A DNA stretch of 64,000 nucleotides from Hygrocybe punicea (lineage: Eukaryota > Basidiomycota > Agaricomycetes > Agaricales > Hygrophoraceae). Each line of letters opens with the position of its first letter. Position 1 is the stretch's first letter. The translations under genes were made by a program, and so were the position numbers. The DNA lies in NCBI GenBank assembly GCA_963556145.1, contig OY744464.1, positions 4,526,001 through 4,590,000 on the forward strand, given 5' to 3'. Shown here one piece after another: positions 1 to 12,900 of this stretch. The notes beneath the pieces are model-generated. The model searched no databases, was not told the DNA's origin, and worked only from the letters and a program-made list of their open reading frames with translations.

Positions 1-69
1 AGACGTCGGGTTCGAGCGGATTCGCTAGATATCGATGTTACGGCCTCAGAGGGTCGAGGACCCTCTACA
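1..69 (-). mobile_element. Possible end of an LTR, running in from outside the window
   Basis: The last bases before 70 read CCCTCTACA, close to the reverse-strand start of the LTRs at 895 and 1706 (CCTCTACA). They abut CCGC, the same tetranucleotide that flanks the neighbouring solo LTR. Downstream sequence matches the interior of the LTR element at 53465-58483, where no LTR occurs at this point. This suggests a further LTR inserted here, but most of it lies outside the window and the rest does not match closely. Confidence 0.35.
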
Positions 70-894
70 CCGCTTTCCCAGTTCCAGTGGCCGGTCCCTT
101 CGTCGATAACCCGCAGCGTCGTTTAAGCCTTTTGCACCGATCGCACGCGTACCCCTCGATTCCGTGACAAACCGCATTGGTGGTCACGCACGCATCGCAT
201 TGCCGGATCCGGAACGACTGCATGTACTACGGATTAGTTAGGCACCACGGATATATGAGTCCGCGAGATATCACTTACCCCTGGAATCTTTCCCTTCGGT
301 TCCGCGTCCTCGTTCCCGCTCTCATTTGAGAAATCGTTGCCACTGTTGTAGTCCCCGTGAACGGTCTCGTCGTCCCGGTTGACCCTCTTATCCCGGTTGA
401 GCTTTTTGTGTTTGATCGTGTTGAGTGCTTGAAGCCGCTTGTATTTTTGTAGTTGCTGATCGGACCAGGTGCCCTCCTCGTCCTCGCTTCTGTGATGGCT
501 GGTTTGTGCAGTCTCCTCCCGGTCCCTTTCCGCGGCTGCATTATCCCTTTTTGCTGCCTCTGCCGCCTTCGCCCTTTCCGCCTCCTTGATCCGCTTCTCC
601 GCCTCCGCCCTCCTATTCATCTCCTCTTCGTATTGACGCGATTCCTCCACCCGTTTCCACTCGATCCTTTCCGCCTCCTTGACCCGTTGTTTCCTCGCTT
701 CCTCCTCCTTTTCCTCCTGCAACTGTACAGCTTCCTGACGCCTTGCCTCTTTCCGTTCCCGTTCGTAGTCCTCCCAGCTCCGCAACCACTCCTCGACCTC
801 CACCACCATCTCTCCGCCCATCGAGAAATCCTTCGGTTCCGTCACGTCGATTCCGTTGTCCCGGATTTCCATCACGATTCCCCTGTAGTTCCGC
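70..894 (-). pseudogene. Truncated copy of the Zn2Cys6/coiled-coil gene carried antisense in LTR family 1
   Basis: On the minus strand this matches the antisense gene of the intact LTR element (56051-57624). Codons from about 894 to 279 encode a long Glu/Arg/Lys/Ala-rich coiled coil. A GTAAGT donor follows at 278, an intron with a CTAAC branch-like motif, and an acceptor at 218. Exon 3, from 217, encodes a cysteine cluster C-X2-C-X6-C-X7-C-X2-C-X6-C with the spacing of a Gal4-type Zn2Cys6 domain. The copy is cut on the N-terminal side by the solo LTR at 895 and on the C-terminal side by the sequence ending at 69. It is therefore a relic, although the cysteines and both splice sites are intact. 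It should have no function without its promoter and first exon. Confidence 0.7.
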
Positions 895-1502
895 TGTGAC
901 GGCGAGTTCTGTTGTAGACCCGAATGGGAATCTACGGAAAGGGTGATCAGCTAAGAAGTGATCAGAGGAGTTTATTGTCTATAGTCTAGTCAATCCAACC
1001 CGAATCCGGGGTTCCGGATCAGAGGGGAAGTGAAGGGAGTGGAGTACGAAGACTAATATGGGGACGATACAAAGCAAGGACTAAGAAATAGAACTGAAGG
1101 GGAGCGATAACCTGTATTTTCTATATGATGGGATATGATGGGATCTAATAATATGGTTGTAGTATAAGGGTACATCTTTTATACTACTGGGAGAGATCCT
1201 GTGCTGTAGTAACTATGTACTACAACCGAAGGCTGTAACTGATAGGAGTGGAGTGGAGTGGAGGAATGCTATGTACTAGGAGACGGGAAACGTAGATACA
1301 TGATATATGACTATAAACGTACTGATTCCGGGTCGTTAGAGACATCGCATCTTGAGTAGGAACGATTCCGGAGGCGGAATCCGGAGCGGAATCGACGGAA
1401 AGGACCGGAATCGGGCGGAGTCGACGAAACATGAATGGGAATGGACGGGGACGAAGTGGGATATGAAGAGGATTCGGGTCCACATGGCCCGGAGCCTCTA
1501 CA
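895..1502 (-). mobile_element. Solo LTR, family 1, reverse orientation
   Basis: This 608-bp block is the reverse complement of the 632-bp LTRs at 53465 and 57852, diverged by substitutions and small indels. In its own orientation it starts TGTAGAGGCTCCGGG and ends GCCGTCACA. It sits inside the antisense gene of an older family-1 copy. The left flank is CCGC and the right flank CCGG, so any target-site duplication is imperfect. Confidence 0.85.
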
Positions 1503-1705
1503 CCGGGCTCACAATTTCATCTCCGTACCTTTCCTGGACACTTTTCACTGCCTTTTATTTTGTATCCCACAGACACATTTCTCTCACCCTCTTATTGGAC
1601 CTTTCGCATCGTTGTGTTGTACCTCAGACCATCCCTTTGCTCCACACTTTTACTCCACCCCATTCTCTACTCTCTCCTACCAATTTCCTTAGCTTTTAGC
1701 ACCGC
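1503..1705. other. Short spacer between two solo LTRs
   Basis: About 200 bp of pyrimidine-rich sequence. No gene, repeat or LTR match was recognised. Its last bases continue across the solo LTR at 1706-2300 once one copy of the CCGC duplication is removed. Confidence 0.5.
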
Positions 1706-2300
1706 TGTGACGGCGAGTTCTGTTGTAGACCCAGAATGGGAATCTACTAGAAGGGGTGATCTGCTAGAAAGAGATCAAAGGAGTAAAGTGTTTCTATGTA
1801 GTCTAGTCAATCCAACCCGAATCTGGGGTTCTGGATCAGAGGAGAAGTGAAGGGAGTGGAGTACGAAGACTAATATGGGTGATACGAATAGTGGACTAAG
1901 AAATAGAACTGAAGGGGAGTGATAACCTGTAATATGATAGGATGTAATATGATATGGTTGTAGTATAAGGGTACATCTTTTATACTACTGGGAGTGATCC
2001 TGTGCTGTAGTAACTAAGTACTACAAGCGAAGGCTGTAAATGATAGGGGTTGAGTGGAGTGGAGGATAGGTGGAGTGGTGCTATGTACAAGGAGACAGGA
2101 AACGAAGATACATGATATATATAACTATATACGTACTGATTCCGGGTCGCTAGGGACATTGCAGTGCAAGTAGGAACGATTCCAGAGGTGGAATCTGGAG
2201 CGGAATCGATGGAAACGAGCGGAATTGAATGGAATCGATGATATGGGAGCGGTGTCTGATATGAAGGGGAAACAGATCCACACGATCCAGAGCCTCTACA
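1706..2300 (-). mobile_element. Solo LTR, family 1, reverse orientation, with CCGC target-site duplication
   Basis: A 595-bp reverse-orientation LTR of the same family, with the usual TGTGACGGC and GCCTCTACA ends on the plus strand. It is flanked directly by CCGC at 1702-1705 and CCGC at 2301-2304, a 4-bp duplication. It is most simply explained as the product of recombination between the two LTRs of a full element. Confidence 0.88.
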
Positions 2301-2450
2301 CCGCACCGTTTCTTCTCATGTATTACATACTTATCAAATTCCAGGCCTTGCCACTGTTTCAGGACAAGGCCACGTTCGGTTATCTCTTTCACCAAAAAAC
2401 TGAAAGGTGCTTGATTAGAATGATACATGTAGTATTACGCTTCCATGCGG

Positions 2451-3736
2451 TCACGTGATCGTAAGTGCTCGAAGGTCAAAGTTACTGCCTCTTTGTCGAC
2501 TGTCAGCGTATTTCTTCGCACCTGGCGTGAAGTCACGAGGAGGAGGGAAGTCAGATACGGGAAAAATATGCGAACCAGCTTGTGGTGGCGGAGAAGGTAC
2601 TGCAACACAAGTATAAAAATCAACACGTTCATAACTCATCACATCGAGACGAACCTTTCCGACCCGGTGCATTCACGTTATTGGAGATAATCTTTGTGCC
2701 CAGTGTAGGTGCTCTTACAGGTGGAGGAAGAATTGATGGTGGGACGCTCCCAACTGAATTTGTCCGTACCCTTGGAGGACCAGAGCGGGGGGGTGGAGCT
2801 AAATTGGACCGCGTCACAGCCAGCGTTACGGGAGGATCTGTTTCAGAAACAGCACGGACTCGTGGGGGTGGGAGAGGCGGTCCATCACCGTTAAGGGCTC
2901 TACGGGGAGGCGGGGGTGGTACCGCTCGGGCGGGTGAGGCAACTCCTGTGCTTGAAGGTCTGGCAGGAGGAGGGGGCGGCGCCCTACCAGGGGTTGTAGA
3001 CGGTGGTGGTACTTTCCTGTTCGCTGGTGACAGCTGTGAATTGCTACGTGGTGGTATGGCTGGAACAGGTCGAGATATGGTCGATGGTGCTGGAGATGGC
3101 GGCGTTACACTTCGAACTGGTACCGTGGGTGTGGGTCGAGCAGGCGGTACTGGGGGTGTTGCCATGCGGGTAGGAGGAGCAGGAGGCCTTTGCGGCGGAG
3201 AAGGCACGCGCTGGGGAGGTGCGGGTACTGTTCGCGACGGTAATGTAGGTGTAGGACGATTGGGTGGGACTTGCGGTGAAGGTATCCGCGGTACCGTTCG
3301 CGATGGTATAGGTGTGGGACGACTAGGGGGTGGCAAAGTAGTCTGTGGCAATGGCACAGACCTTGTAGGTGGTGGTGGTGGTGGTGGTGTTATAGACGTT
3401 GTAATGCTCCCATTTCGGTTAGGGACTAGAGGAGGCTTGCCCAACGGAGGTGGCTTTGCTATAAAATGAAGGATGAGGTTTCATCCAACTCTAAAATATG
3501 TCTCACTTGCCTAAATTACTCTGGCCAGCAGGCTTTAATTTTGGTATACCACCAGCAAATAGGCCCCCAAGCTGCGGTGGCCCTCCCTCCGTCAATGATT
3601 TGGCCGGTGTGGAAACAATTCCACCACCGCCGGGCTTCGAGTCGACCGCAACTGCCGGGGCACTTCTGTCATTCGTTTCTGCCTTCTTGAGCCTTTTCCC
3701 CGCTTGAATCTGTTGGAGTAGTTCACTGGACGCCAT
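2451..3736 (-). CDS. vrp1: Verprolin/WIP family actin-regulatory protein
   Basis: Binds actin and WASP and promotes Arp2/3-driven actin patches and endocytosis. Model: complement(join(2451..2599,2655..3458,3511..3736)), 392 aa. The N-terminus (residues about 2-25) is a WH2 actin-binding motif ending KKAETNDRSAP, as in Vrp1 and WIP. The middle is almost entirely proline-rich (PPPP runs, SRP and PTP repeats), the usual profilin/SH3 ligand region. The C-terminus holds a WASP-binding motif (FPVSDFPPPRDF). The first intron needs a GC donor (AG|GCAAGT) to keep frame; GT alternatives break it. The second intron is 55 nt. The gene is divergent from tra1 with about 195 bp between start codons, so they probably share a promoter. 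The family call is firm; exact splice sites are inferred. Confidence 0.9.
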
Positions 3737-3932
3737 GGTTGTGTAGTGAGCCGAGAACAAATAGTAATAAATATTACCTAACACTGCACAGCCGCACCTA
3801 CTTTTGTTGGTTATGAAAGGTGGAAGCGGAGATTCAATGTCAAAGCCCGCAACCAAACAAAGGACAAACCAAGTTTCGGGGTTTGGATGATGAAAGGTAT
3901 TGACTGGTCGCACCTTCAAGTTGATGCTCGCC

Positions 3933-6900
3933 ATGGACCACATACCTCAGTTTGGCACCGCGGCCGACCTAGAGATGCGTGCTGCTCGTATTGCCGATCC
4001 TGGTATAGGTCAGGAATTCTATCTGCTGTTGAACTACGCTGAACTCGTTCCACAAAGACCTCAAGACTAAACATAATGTGGCCTGTGAACTGCGGGAAAT
4101 GATCGATACCGTCCGAGATGTAGAGTCCGCTCGCGTTCTTCCTCACATGATTCCCGCCCTCCTCGAAATACTACGTTCAGGCGACGCCGCATTCCACAAG
4201 GACTCACTGGATTATCAATTTCGACGTGTCCTGCTCGAAATACTTCATCGTATCCCGTTAGGTGATATTATACGCCCCCAAACTCTTCCTCTCTTTAATG
4301 GAATGCTCTATCTTCTCCGACACGACAACGAGGAAAATGCCGTTACCTGTTGCAGGACCATCATCGACCTTGTACGCACGTTCAGAGTTCTCACAGAAGA
4401 CTTGGTTTCCGAGTTTATGGGAATTCTGCAAGATGTTCTCCGAAATATGAAAGGGCTGGTAGATGATGTCCTCTCCGAGCATTCGCCTCAGCTGGATTCA
4501 AACACGCTATTACCCAGCACAAGAAGTTTCAAGGTTCTTACCGAAATGGGCATGGTTGTTGTGACCTTCTCCCAGACACACCGTGCCTTGATAACGCCTG
4601 CTGTTCAAGCGATACTGCCTCTTAACTTTGAAGTACTTGCCTTGGAATCTCCGGCTCAAAAGAAAGCCAGGGAGGATTTTGAGGCAATGGGAGGGTACTG
4701 GGCCGGGATAGCTCCCACCATCACCAACGCGCACGCTTTTGCTGATTTTATCAGTGCACAAATTAAGGTTCGCCTTTCGCTTCCATTCCATGCACGTCAT
4801 CTGACTCTTGGTCGGTCACTTCTAGATGATGTCGTACCTTACATACGTTGTGCGCACCCTGGGGGAACAGGGCGATTCTTACGGCGAAATGTTGGTTCTT
4901 TCTTCCTTGCGTATACTGCAAGATTGTCCTGCCAATGCCATAGCAGCACGAAGGGTTTGTTCAACGCTAATGTAACCTTTTGGTTCTGAGAAAAGTTGTT
5001 GCAGGACCTGATGATAGTACTTCGACATTTGATGGGTACGCCTTATCGACGAGCCCTTCTTGGTCAACTCGACAAGCTTTTCCATGAGCAAGTACTTCTT
5101 GGAACAGGGATTGGTAGCAAAGAAACTCTGCGGTTCGTACATTGACATCTTTTTCTTTTTTGCTAAAATAAGGCGTGAACTCAGTGCTACTGCGTATGCT
5201 GCAGTCGCTGATTTAGTCCACTACCTTCGGAACGAACTCACCCCGATGCAACTTGGACGAATTGCACATGTATATTCACGACTCATTCATAATCCCTACC
5301 TTCAGAGCAGTTTTCACACATTATTTGCCAAAATGATGTTCAATCTTATTGAGGTCGTTGTCGCTAAAGATACAGCACAAGGAGCAGCACGAGTCCTTGG
5401 GACGATGCTAGAAACCTGCGTGAACAAGCTGGAAGCGATGACTGTGGTGCAAGAGCAGTTATTAGCCAGGATCGAAAGTGCCAAGACAGGCGACAAGGAC
5501 GAAGTTGATATAGCGTTTATCGAGAAATCACGACCCGTAGCATGCGCCATATATGCCGTTGAGAAACCGGAGGATGTGATTCACGGTGAGTGGTTCATCA
5601 GTGTCTGTTACACGCTTTCATGCTCTTTCAGAAACTCGCCTTCTTTTTCGAACCTTTCTTCACGGCTTTCGCGCTTGTTTGGCTGGTCTTCGGAAGTGCG
5701 ATGCACCTATCCCCGATGGTATCCTGATCTTTCGACTCTTCGAAGGTTGCATTCGCTGCATGTCGCTTTTCGATCAGGAGCCACGTGAAGCAAATGAAGC
5801 AATGGACTGGTTCGGTGGGGTACTTTTCGAGGTCAACTTGCATGTCTTTCAAGAAGTCTGGACCCACAAAATTGACTTTTTTTTCCAATGTGCCCAAAAA
5901 CGGGCTGGGTTGCTCCACATATGCCAAGTGCTTTTCGCACGCGAGATACTGTCACCAACGCTTGTTGCGATCGTGCTCAAGTTCTTGGTTGACAGGCTTC
6001 CGATGTTGGGGGAGTATGATGACCAAACTGCGGTTGCGACCATTCGATTATTCAAGATGGCCTTCAATGCGGTCACTATGTATCCATTAACGAATGAACC
6101 CATCCTGGCATCTCATCTCGCAACACTCATAATGGACTGTTTTCCATTGGCCGCCAAGGCAACCAAACCGAACAACTATTTCCATTTGCTTCGAGGCCTA
6201 TTTCGAGCCATCGGAGTAGGGGGAGGGCGGTTTGAGCTGCTCTACAAAGAGGTCTTACCTCTCTTGCCTGAGATGCTTGAGAGTTTGAACCGCCAGCTGC
6301 TTGCTTCTGAGGGATACAGCAGGGATATGATTGTAGAGCTCTGTCTCACCGTCCCCTTACGTTTGACTCATCTCTTGCCCCATCTGACGTACTTGATGCA
6401 GCCCCTTGCGTTTGCTTTACGGGGAAGTCCAGAGCTCGTTGCGCAAGGTCTTCGAACACTGGAACTGTGCATCGACAATTTGACTCCCGATTTTCTCGAT
6501 CCCACCTTGAGCACGGTACTAAGAGAGTTGACGGAGGCATTACACAGCCATTTGAAACCTCTCCCCTCTAGCCATCATCAGGCTCATACAACTATTCGGA
6601 TACTGGGAAAATTGGGCGGGAGGAATCGACGTCTGTTGACCAAAGAACCCGCACTGAAATTTCGACAGCATTCAAATCCGGCAACCATGGCCATATCGTT
6701 TGGAGGAATTTCCGAGAAGGTCGAGCTGGCATCTATGTCCATGTTGGCATCGCGCACCCTAAGAAAGGCCTCCTCGCCTTATCGCACTCATGCGTATAAC
6801 TTTTTAGAAAACTGCTTGACCCTAGTGTTGATGGAGGTGACTGCTCCCACATCAGATACTATTGTTCTATTCAACATCGTATTCACAGGGGATAAAAGGA

Positions 6901-9900
6901 CGTGAAACGGAAGATGTCTTTGTTAGATCGCTGGAAGGCATCTTTGACGCTGTTCACCTTCCGGAAGTCCAGGAGAAAGCGGAAGAATTTGCCCGCAAGT
7001 TGTCTCATTTTGTATTTGAAGCAGAGATCCGGAGGACGCAGACTAGAGAAACTGGACTTCGGCGCCACCCTAGCTCGCTCCTCTCCGCTTTTCTGGACGC
7101 TTTGCCCCATGCCTTGGCAAGGGAGAATGCAGACGAAACACCGAAGGCTCGTGAACTCATTTCCCTTATCATCCAGGACCTTGTTGCGATGGGCGGCCAG
7201 ACAAATGTCACGTCGCAAGAAATAGTACCCACATTGCATCAAATTGCCGGTCGTTTCAGCGCCTTGTGTCTAGAAGATTCCTGGGTGCGTAAGAGCGGCG
7301 GATGCAGTGGAATCCAAATCATGACCCTTACTCCCGACCTTGGTGTTAAATGGATTAATGAGCGCGAAGTTGAACTCGTTCGCACCTTGCTGCATATCCT
7401 GAAGGATCTGCCATTCGATCTTCCCCGTGACATTGACGATGTCGTTGATGTCCTGACTGGTGTGTTGCGCGTAAGCAATACATATTTAGATTCGCACGCG
7501 GAGGGCGGTCTGAGTGCTCGCCACAAGCTCGTCCATCTCATCGGCATTTTTTTTGCGGAACTCTCGAGTGCCAATCCCGTAGTCCGGCAGGCGGCGCAGA
7601 CTTGTATTGAGCTGCTGGTTTCTCTCAGCGGAAAACCAGCCGTCGAACTCCTGCTACCTCACCGAGAGCGGATGTTAGCGGCCATATACACCAAACCCCT
7701 TCGGGCGCTTCCTTTCCCTCTTCAGATAGGGATGATAGAGGCCGTTCGGTATTGTGTCAGTCTGGACCCTCCCCTTGCCGAGCTCAATGACGAGTTACTG
7801 CGACTTCTGCACGAAACTCTGGCATTGGCTGATGCAGATGATATGAGTTTGCTTGGACGAGGGAACCCTCGTCAAGGCGGAATTGAGGTCACCAAACTTC
7901 GTGTGGCGTGTATTAAGCTGCTGACGGCTTCAATGCCGATGACTGACTTTTTCTCAAAGCAACATCAAACACGGCAAAGGTCAAATTATCCATTTTGTTG
8001 GTGGCCTTTACTAAAATCCGGATTAGAGTTACTGGAGTTTACTTCAAATCTCTTTACTCGCCTTCACCAGAGGTTAAAGAAGTCGCCCACGAGGGCCTCC
8101 GCGTGGTCTTGACTCATCAAAGCAGATTGCCGAAGGAGCTCTTGCAAACTGGGCTGCGGCCTATCTTAATGAACCTTGCTGATCCCAAACGTCTTTCCGT
8201 CCCTGGACTTGAAGGTCTGGCGCGCTTATTGGAACTTTTGACCAACTACTTCAAAGTTGAAATCGGTCACAAATTACTCGATCACTTCCGCATTGTGGCC
8301 GACCCACAAATGCTGCAGGCTTCTTCAAGACTTCCGCTTGCCGAGAATGAAGGAATAACCAAACTCGTCCGTCTGGCCAATATATTTCATTTGCTTCCAT
8401 CCGCCGCCAACATCTTTCTCGAGAACCTTGTCAACGCTATCGTTCAAACTGAAGCCCATATGCATTTCTCCGGCCGTAGCCCATTTTCCGAACCCCTGGC
8501 GAAGTATTTAGACCGATATCCTATTGAGTCCCTCGATTTTTTCATGGGAAAGCTACAATTTCCAAGGCATTTGCGAACTTTGAGGAGCATCCTACAGGCG
8601 AGACTTGCGCCGAATCTTCTGCGCGAGTTACAATCTCGAACGGCCCTTATTGTAACTCACTGTCTTAGGGCACAGGACCAAACTCTGATCATGCCTGGTT
8701 TATTCCTTCTCAAGGACCTTTCGGAGCTCATCCCGACATGGATCGCGGAAAATGGGTTTGTTATTGATGCGCTTCTCGACATCTGGCGCTCGGAACCAGC
8801 GCAGCCTGAGCAAACTGCCATTATGATACCTGAGGTCATTCAGCGGCACTCAGTAATACTGTCAATCTTCACGACAGCACTGGAACAATCTGCACGCATT
8901 GACCTCCTCTTCGAAATGGTGTCAATCTACACTCGAAATCTCGCCATGGATCTTATTCGCACCACACAATTCCTATATCAACATGTTGCTTTGAGGCATG
9001 ACATGCTATTTCGGCGCAATGTCCTGATGCGTTTCTTGACTTGGTTCGAGGATCCTTCTTGTTCTTGGTCACATAAGGCGTACTTCATTAGGCTTGTCGT
9101 GACTCCGACTTTACTTGTTCATGCCACTCGTTCGACTAAGAACGAAGGTCTGGTGGATGTCGACTTTGTGACCAGACTTCATTGCGCCATCTGGCACCCC
9201 ATGATCGATAACACGTTCTCGGAGGCGGACGATATGTTTAAGATCGAATTGCTCTATCTCACAACGGTCCTGGTGCACCACTACTCACAACTACTGGAAG
9301 ACGTCAAAAAAGACATCATCAAGTGCGCCTGGCACTATATCACCAGCGATGATGCTGTTGTCAAACAAACAGCCTACCTTCTTGCTGCTCGATTCTTCGA
9401 GGCTTTCGATACTCCTCAGAAGTTCATTCTCAGGGCTTGGACCGGGCTTCTTCGGTCCCCACATTCTGAGGGCCGAAATCTCATACGGCAGGCGCTCGAC
9501 ATCCTCGCGCCTGCCCTTCCGCGTTCAAATTTACAGGAGCCTGGTTACCCCCAGTGGGCGAAAACTACTAGGCGATTACTCGCTGAAGAGGGGAATGGCC
9601 TCTCACAGATAATGATCATTTATCAACTCATTGTTAGACAGCCGCAGCTCTTCTTTCCTGTCCGTGCACTTTTCATACCGCACATGGTAAACTCGCTGTC
9701 GAAACTCGGTCTGTCAGGCACAGCATCAAGTGAATCGCGCCTTATATCCATAGATACTCTACAGGTCATCTTCGACTGGGAACAGAGAGCAATATCCTAT
9801 GAACGCCAATCGCCTGTGCCTGGGGCAACGGACATCCCTAAGTACGGCATGACGTGGGTCACTCCTGTCCAACTCCGGGAAACCATGGTCAGCTATCTGG

Positions 9901-12900
9901 TTCGTCTGGCGACTGCGCCACACGAGCCTCCAGCCAGAAATATATTGGTTCCTCGCGCTCTGTCCCTTCTACAGCTTATGGTGGGACCAACCGGTTGGAA
10001 AGATGTAATAGTCAAATTATTCTATTTTGCTCGGGCGCTCGAGCAAGTGAGTGTAGTTTCTGTACAAATACCAATTATTAATGAACGCCTGTTGATTTCA
10101 GAATGAACTGAATAGCGAACCCATTATAGGCCAGGCCCTCAGCGCTGCCAGAGTCCTCCAAGTGATTGCAGCTGATAAGCCGGATTCTTGGTACGTTGAA
10201 CATGCCCCAGTACTACAGAAACTCGTAAGGAAGGGCATGGTTACCGACGATCACGGGCTTCATGACGCGCTATATCCTATCTTCGATCGGTTACTCCGCT
10301 TGTTTCCTCTGCCAAAGGAAGATGAGATTCAACAAGGCGAGACGTCAGAATTTCACCGTCTTGTGTACTCATCTGTGGGTGACGGTTTGCGAAACACCAC
10401 TGCGTTGCGCGGGACACTTCTGATGTTAAAATCGGTGGTACAAGTTTCTGCGGAACGTATCGACCCATTCAGTTCGCCCCTAATGAAGCTTCTCAGTAAG
10501 CTCGCCAAAGAGCATGTTCAGTCGGCTCCGAATGCAAATGGCTTCGAAAACGGTGTTCGCTTGATGATAAATATCTTGGAGATTTCTCAAACATCTGTAG
10601 CTTTTCTTGGGGACCAGCGACGATGGCTCCTCGGCACCCTTGTGGCCCTCGTTGAAAAATCCAAAAGCCTTCCTCTTTGTCGTTACATGCTTGACTTAGC
10701 CCGTAGTTGGGCTTTGCACAAGCACGACGGATACCCCACAATGAAGGAGAGAGCCAGCCTTCTGCAAAAGATGGTTGCTTTCGAGTTACGTGGGGACCCC
10801 CTTTTTCAAAATTACCTGGAGCTCATTTATGAGATCTATACCGACCCAACACTTCGACGTAGTGATCTGACTATCCGCCTTGAACAATCCTTTCTATTGG
10901 GTTGTCGAGCTCGAGATGGCGCACTACGAGAACGATTCATCGATTTGTTGGATTCCACCGTACCTCGTTCTTTGCCGGGCCGTTTATCATACATTCTCAG
11001 CATCCAGAGCTGGGAGGCTTTAGCAGATCATAACTGGATTCATATTGCACTACACCTTTTATTGGGAGCTGCAGATGCAGAAGGACCAATATTAGCAGAA
11101 CGAAAAGGATTTTTGGCCAGCGCCGCGATACCTCCTTTAACTCGTCCAAAGGCGCAAGATCTCATCCGGCCGATGCAGCGCCTCGTATTCCTTGATCCCC
11201 AAACAGCACACGACACATGGGTTTCCGTTTTTCCAGCAGCTTGGGCTTGCCTCTCTAGACGAGAGCAGTCAGATGTTACGCATCACATGATCTGTTTGCT
11301 CAGCAAAGACTATCACATCAGACAAGTCGAAATGCGACCCAATGTCATTCAAACTCTCTTGACTGGCGTGTACGTGTGCTCGCCTCCCATGACACTCCCC
11401 CCGCATCTCGTCAAGTATCTGGCCAAAACTTATGGTGCTTGGCATGTTGCTCTGGAATTACTAGGCGCATGTCTGGATTCCACACGGGATGACGAGAACT
11501 CCATCCGTGACATTGTACATGATGCGTTGGCAGAAGTTTACGCCGAGTTGGCTGAAGAGGATATGTTCTACGGCTTATGGCGTCGTCGGTCCTTGCATCA
11601 AGAAACCAACACTGCTATTGCATTTGAGCAGAACGGCATGTGGGAACAAGCTTTGAATCTGTATGAAACTGCTCAGAGCAAAACACGTGCTGGCTCAATC
11701 CCGTTCTCCGAATCGGAATATTGCCTGTGGGAGGATCACTGGATTTTGTCTGCAGAAAAATTACAACAGTGGGACACATTGTATGAGTTGGCCAGAAATG
11801 AGGGTAACCAGGAATTGATGTTGGAAAGTGCTTGGAGAATCAAGGATTGGGCAGAAAACCGCGAGTCATTGGAGGAGCAAATTAATTTGCTGCCAGAAGT
11901 GGCTACCCCTCGTCGACGAGTATTCGAAGCCTTCGTTGCTTTGCTCAAACTGCCAGGCGCTCTGGACAAAAACACAGAATTCACGAAAATCCTCGAAGAT
12001 GCCATGCAGCTTTCCCTTCGAAAGTGGGTCGGTCTTCCCCCGCACCTCTCCGCTGCTCATGTCCCATTGCTACAACACTTCCAACAATTTGTGGAACTTC
12101 AAGAAGCTGTTCAAATATTTGGCTCGCTCTCTACCACCAATGCTCAGAACCTGGAGAAAAAGTCGTCAGATCTAAAAATGGTCCTTCAAGCATGGCGAGA
12201 GCGCCTCCCGAACTTACAGGATGATATAAGCATTTGGAGCGACCTCGTTGCTTGGAGGCAGAATGTATTCAATGCCATCAATCAGGCCTATATCCCTCTC
12301 ATATCCAATGCTCCCCAAGCTGGAGGCGCGGCCGCGAGCAGCACCAATACATTCGGATACCGAGGCTATCATGAGACAGCTTGGATCATCAACCGCTTTG
12401 CTCATGTTGCACGCAAGCACGACCTTCTAGACGTTTGCTTCAGTTCACTGAATAAGATCTATACCCTTCCCAATATCGAGATCACAGAAGCCTTTCTTAA
12501 ACTCCGTGAGCAAGCCCGTTGTCATTATCAAAAACCAAACGATCTACAGGCCGGCCTGGAAGTCATCAACAACACCAACCTCATGTATTTTTCCCTATCA
12601 CAGAAAGCAGAATTCTACACTCTCAAGGGCATGTTCCACGCTAGATTTGGCCGCAACGAAGAGGCCAACCAGTCGTTTGGCCAAGCCGTTCAATTGGACA
12701 TGACTCAAGCAAAGGCCTGGGCCGAGTGGGGCAAATACAACGACCGAATGTTCAAGGAAGTGCCCAACGATATGTCATATGCGGCAAATGCTGTCAGTTG
12801 TTACCTCCAAGCCGCAGGTCAATACAAGAATGGCAAGAGTCGACCGCTCCTGGGCCGCGTCTTATGGCTGCTTAGCGTGGATGACGGTAGCTTCACTATC

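Noticed and set aside
2582..3469. Long Gly-rich open frame on the plus strand opposite verprolin
   Set aside because: It is the complement of proline codons (CCN read as GGN). The minus strand has WH2 and WASP-binding motifs and proper introns.
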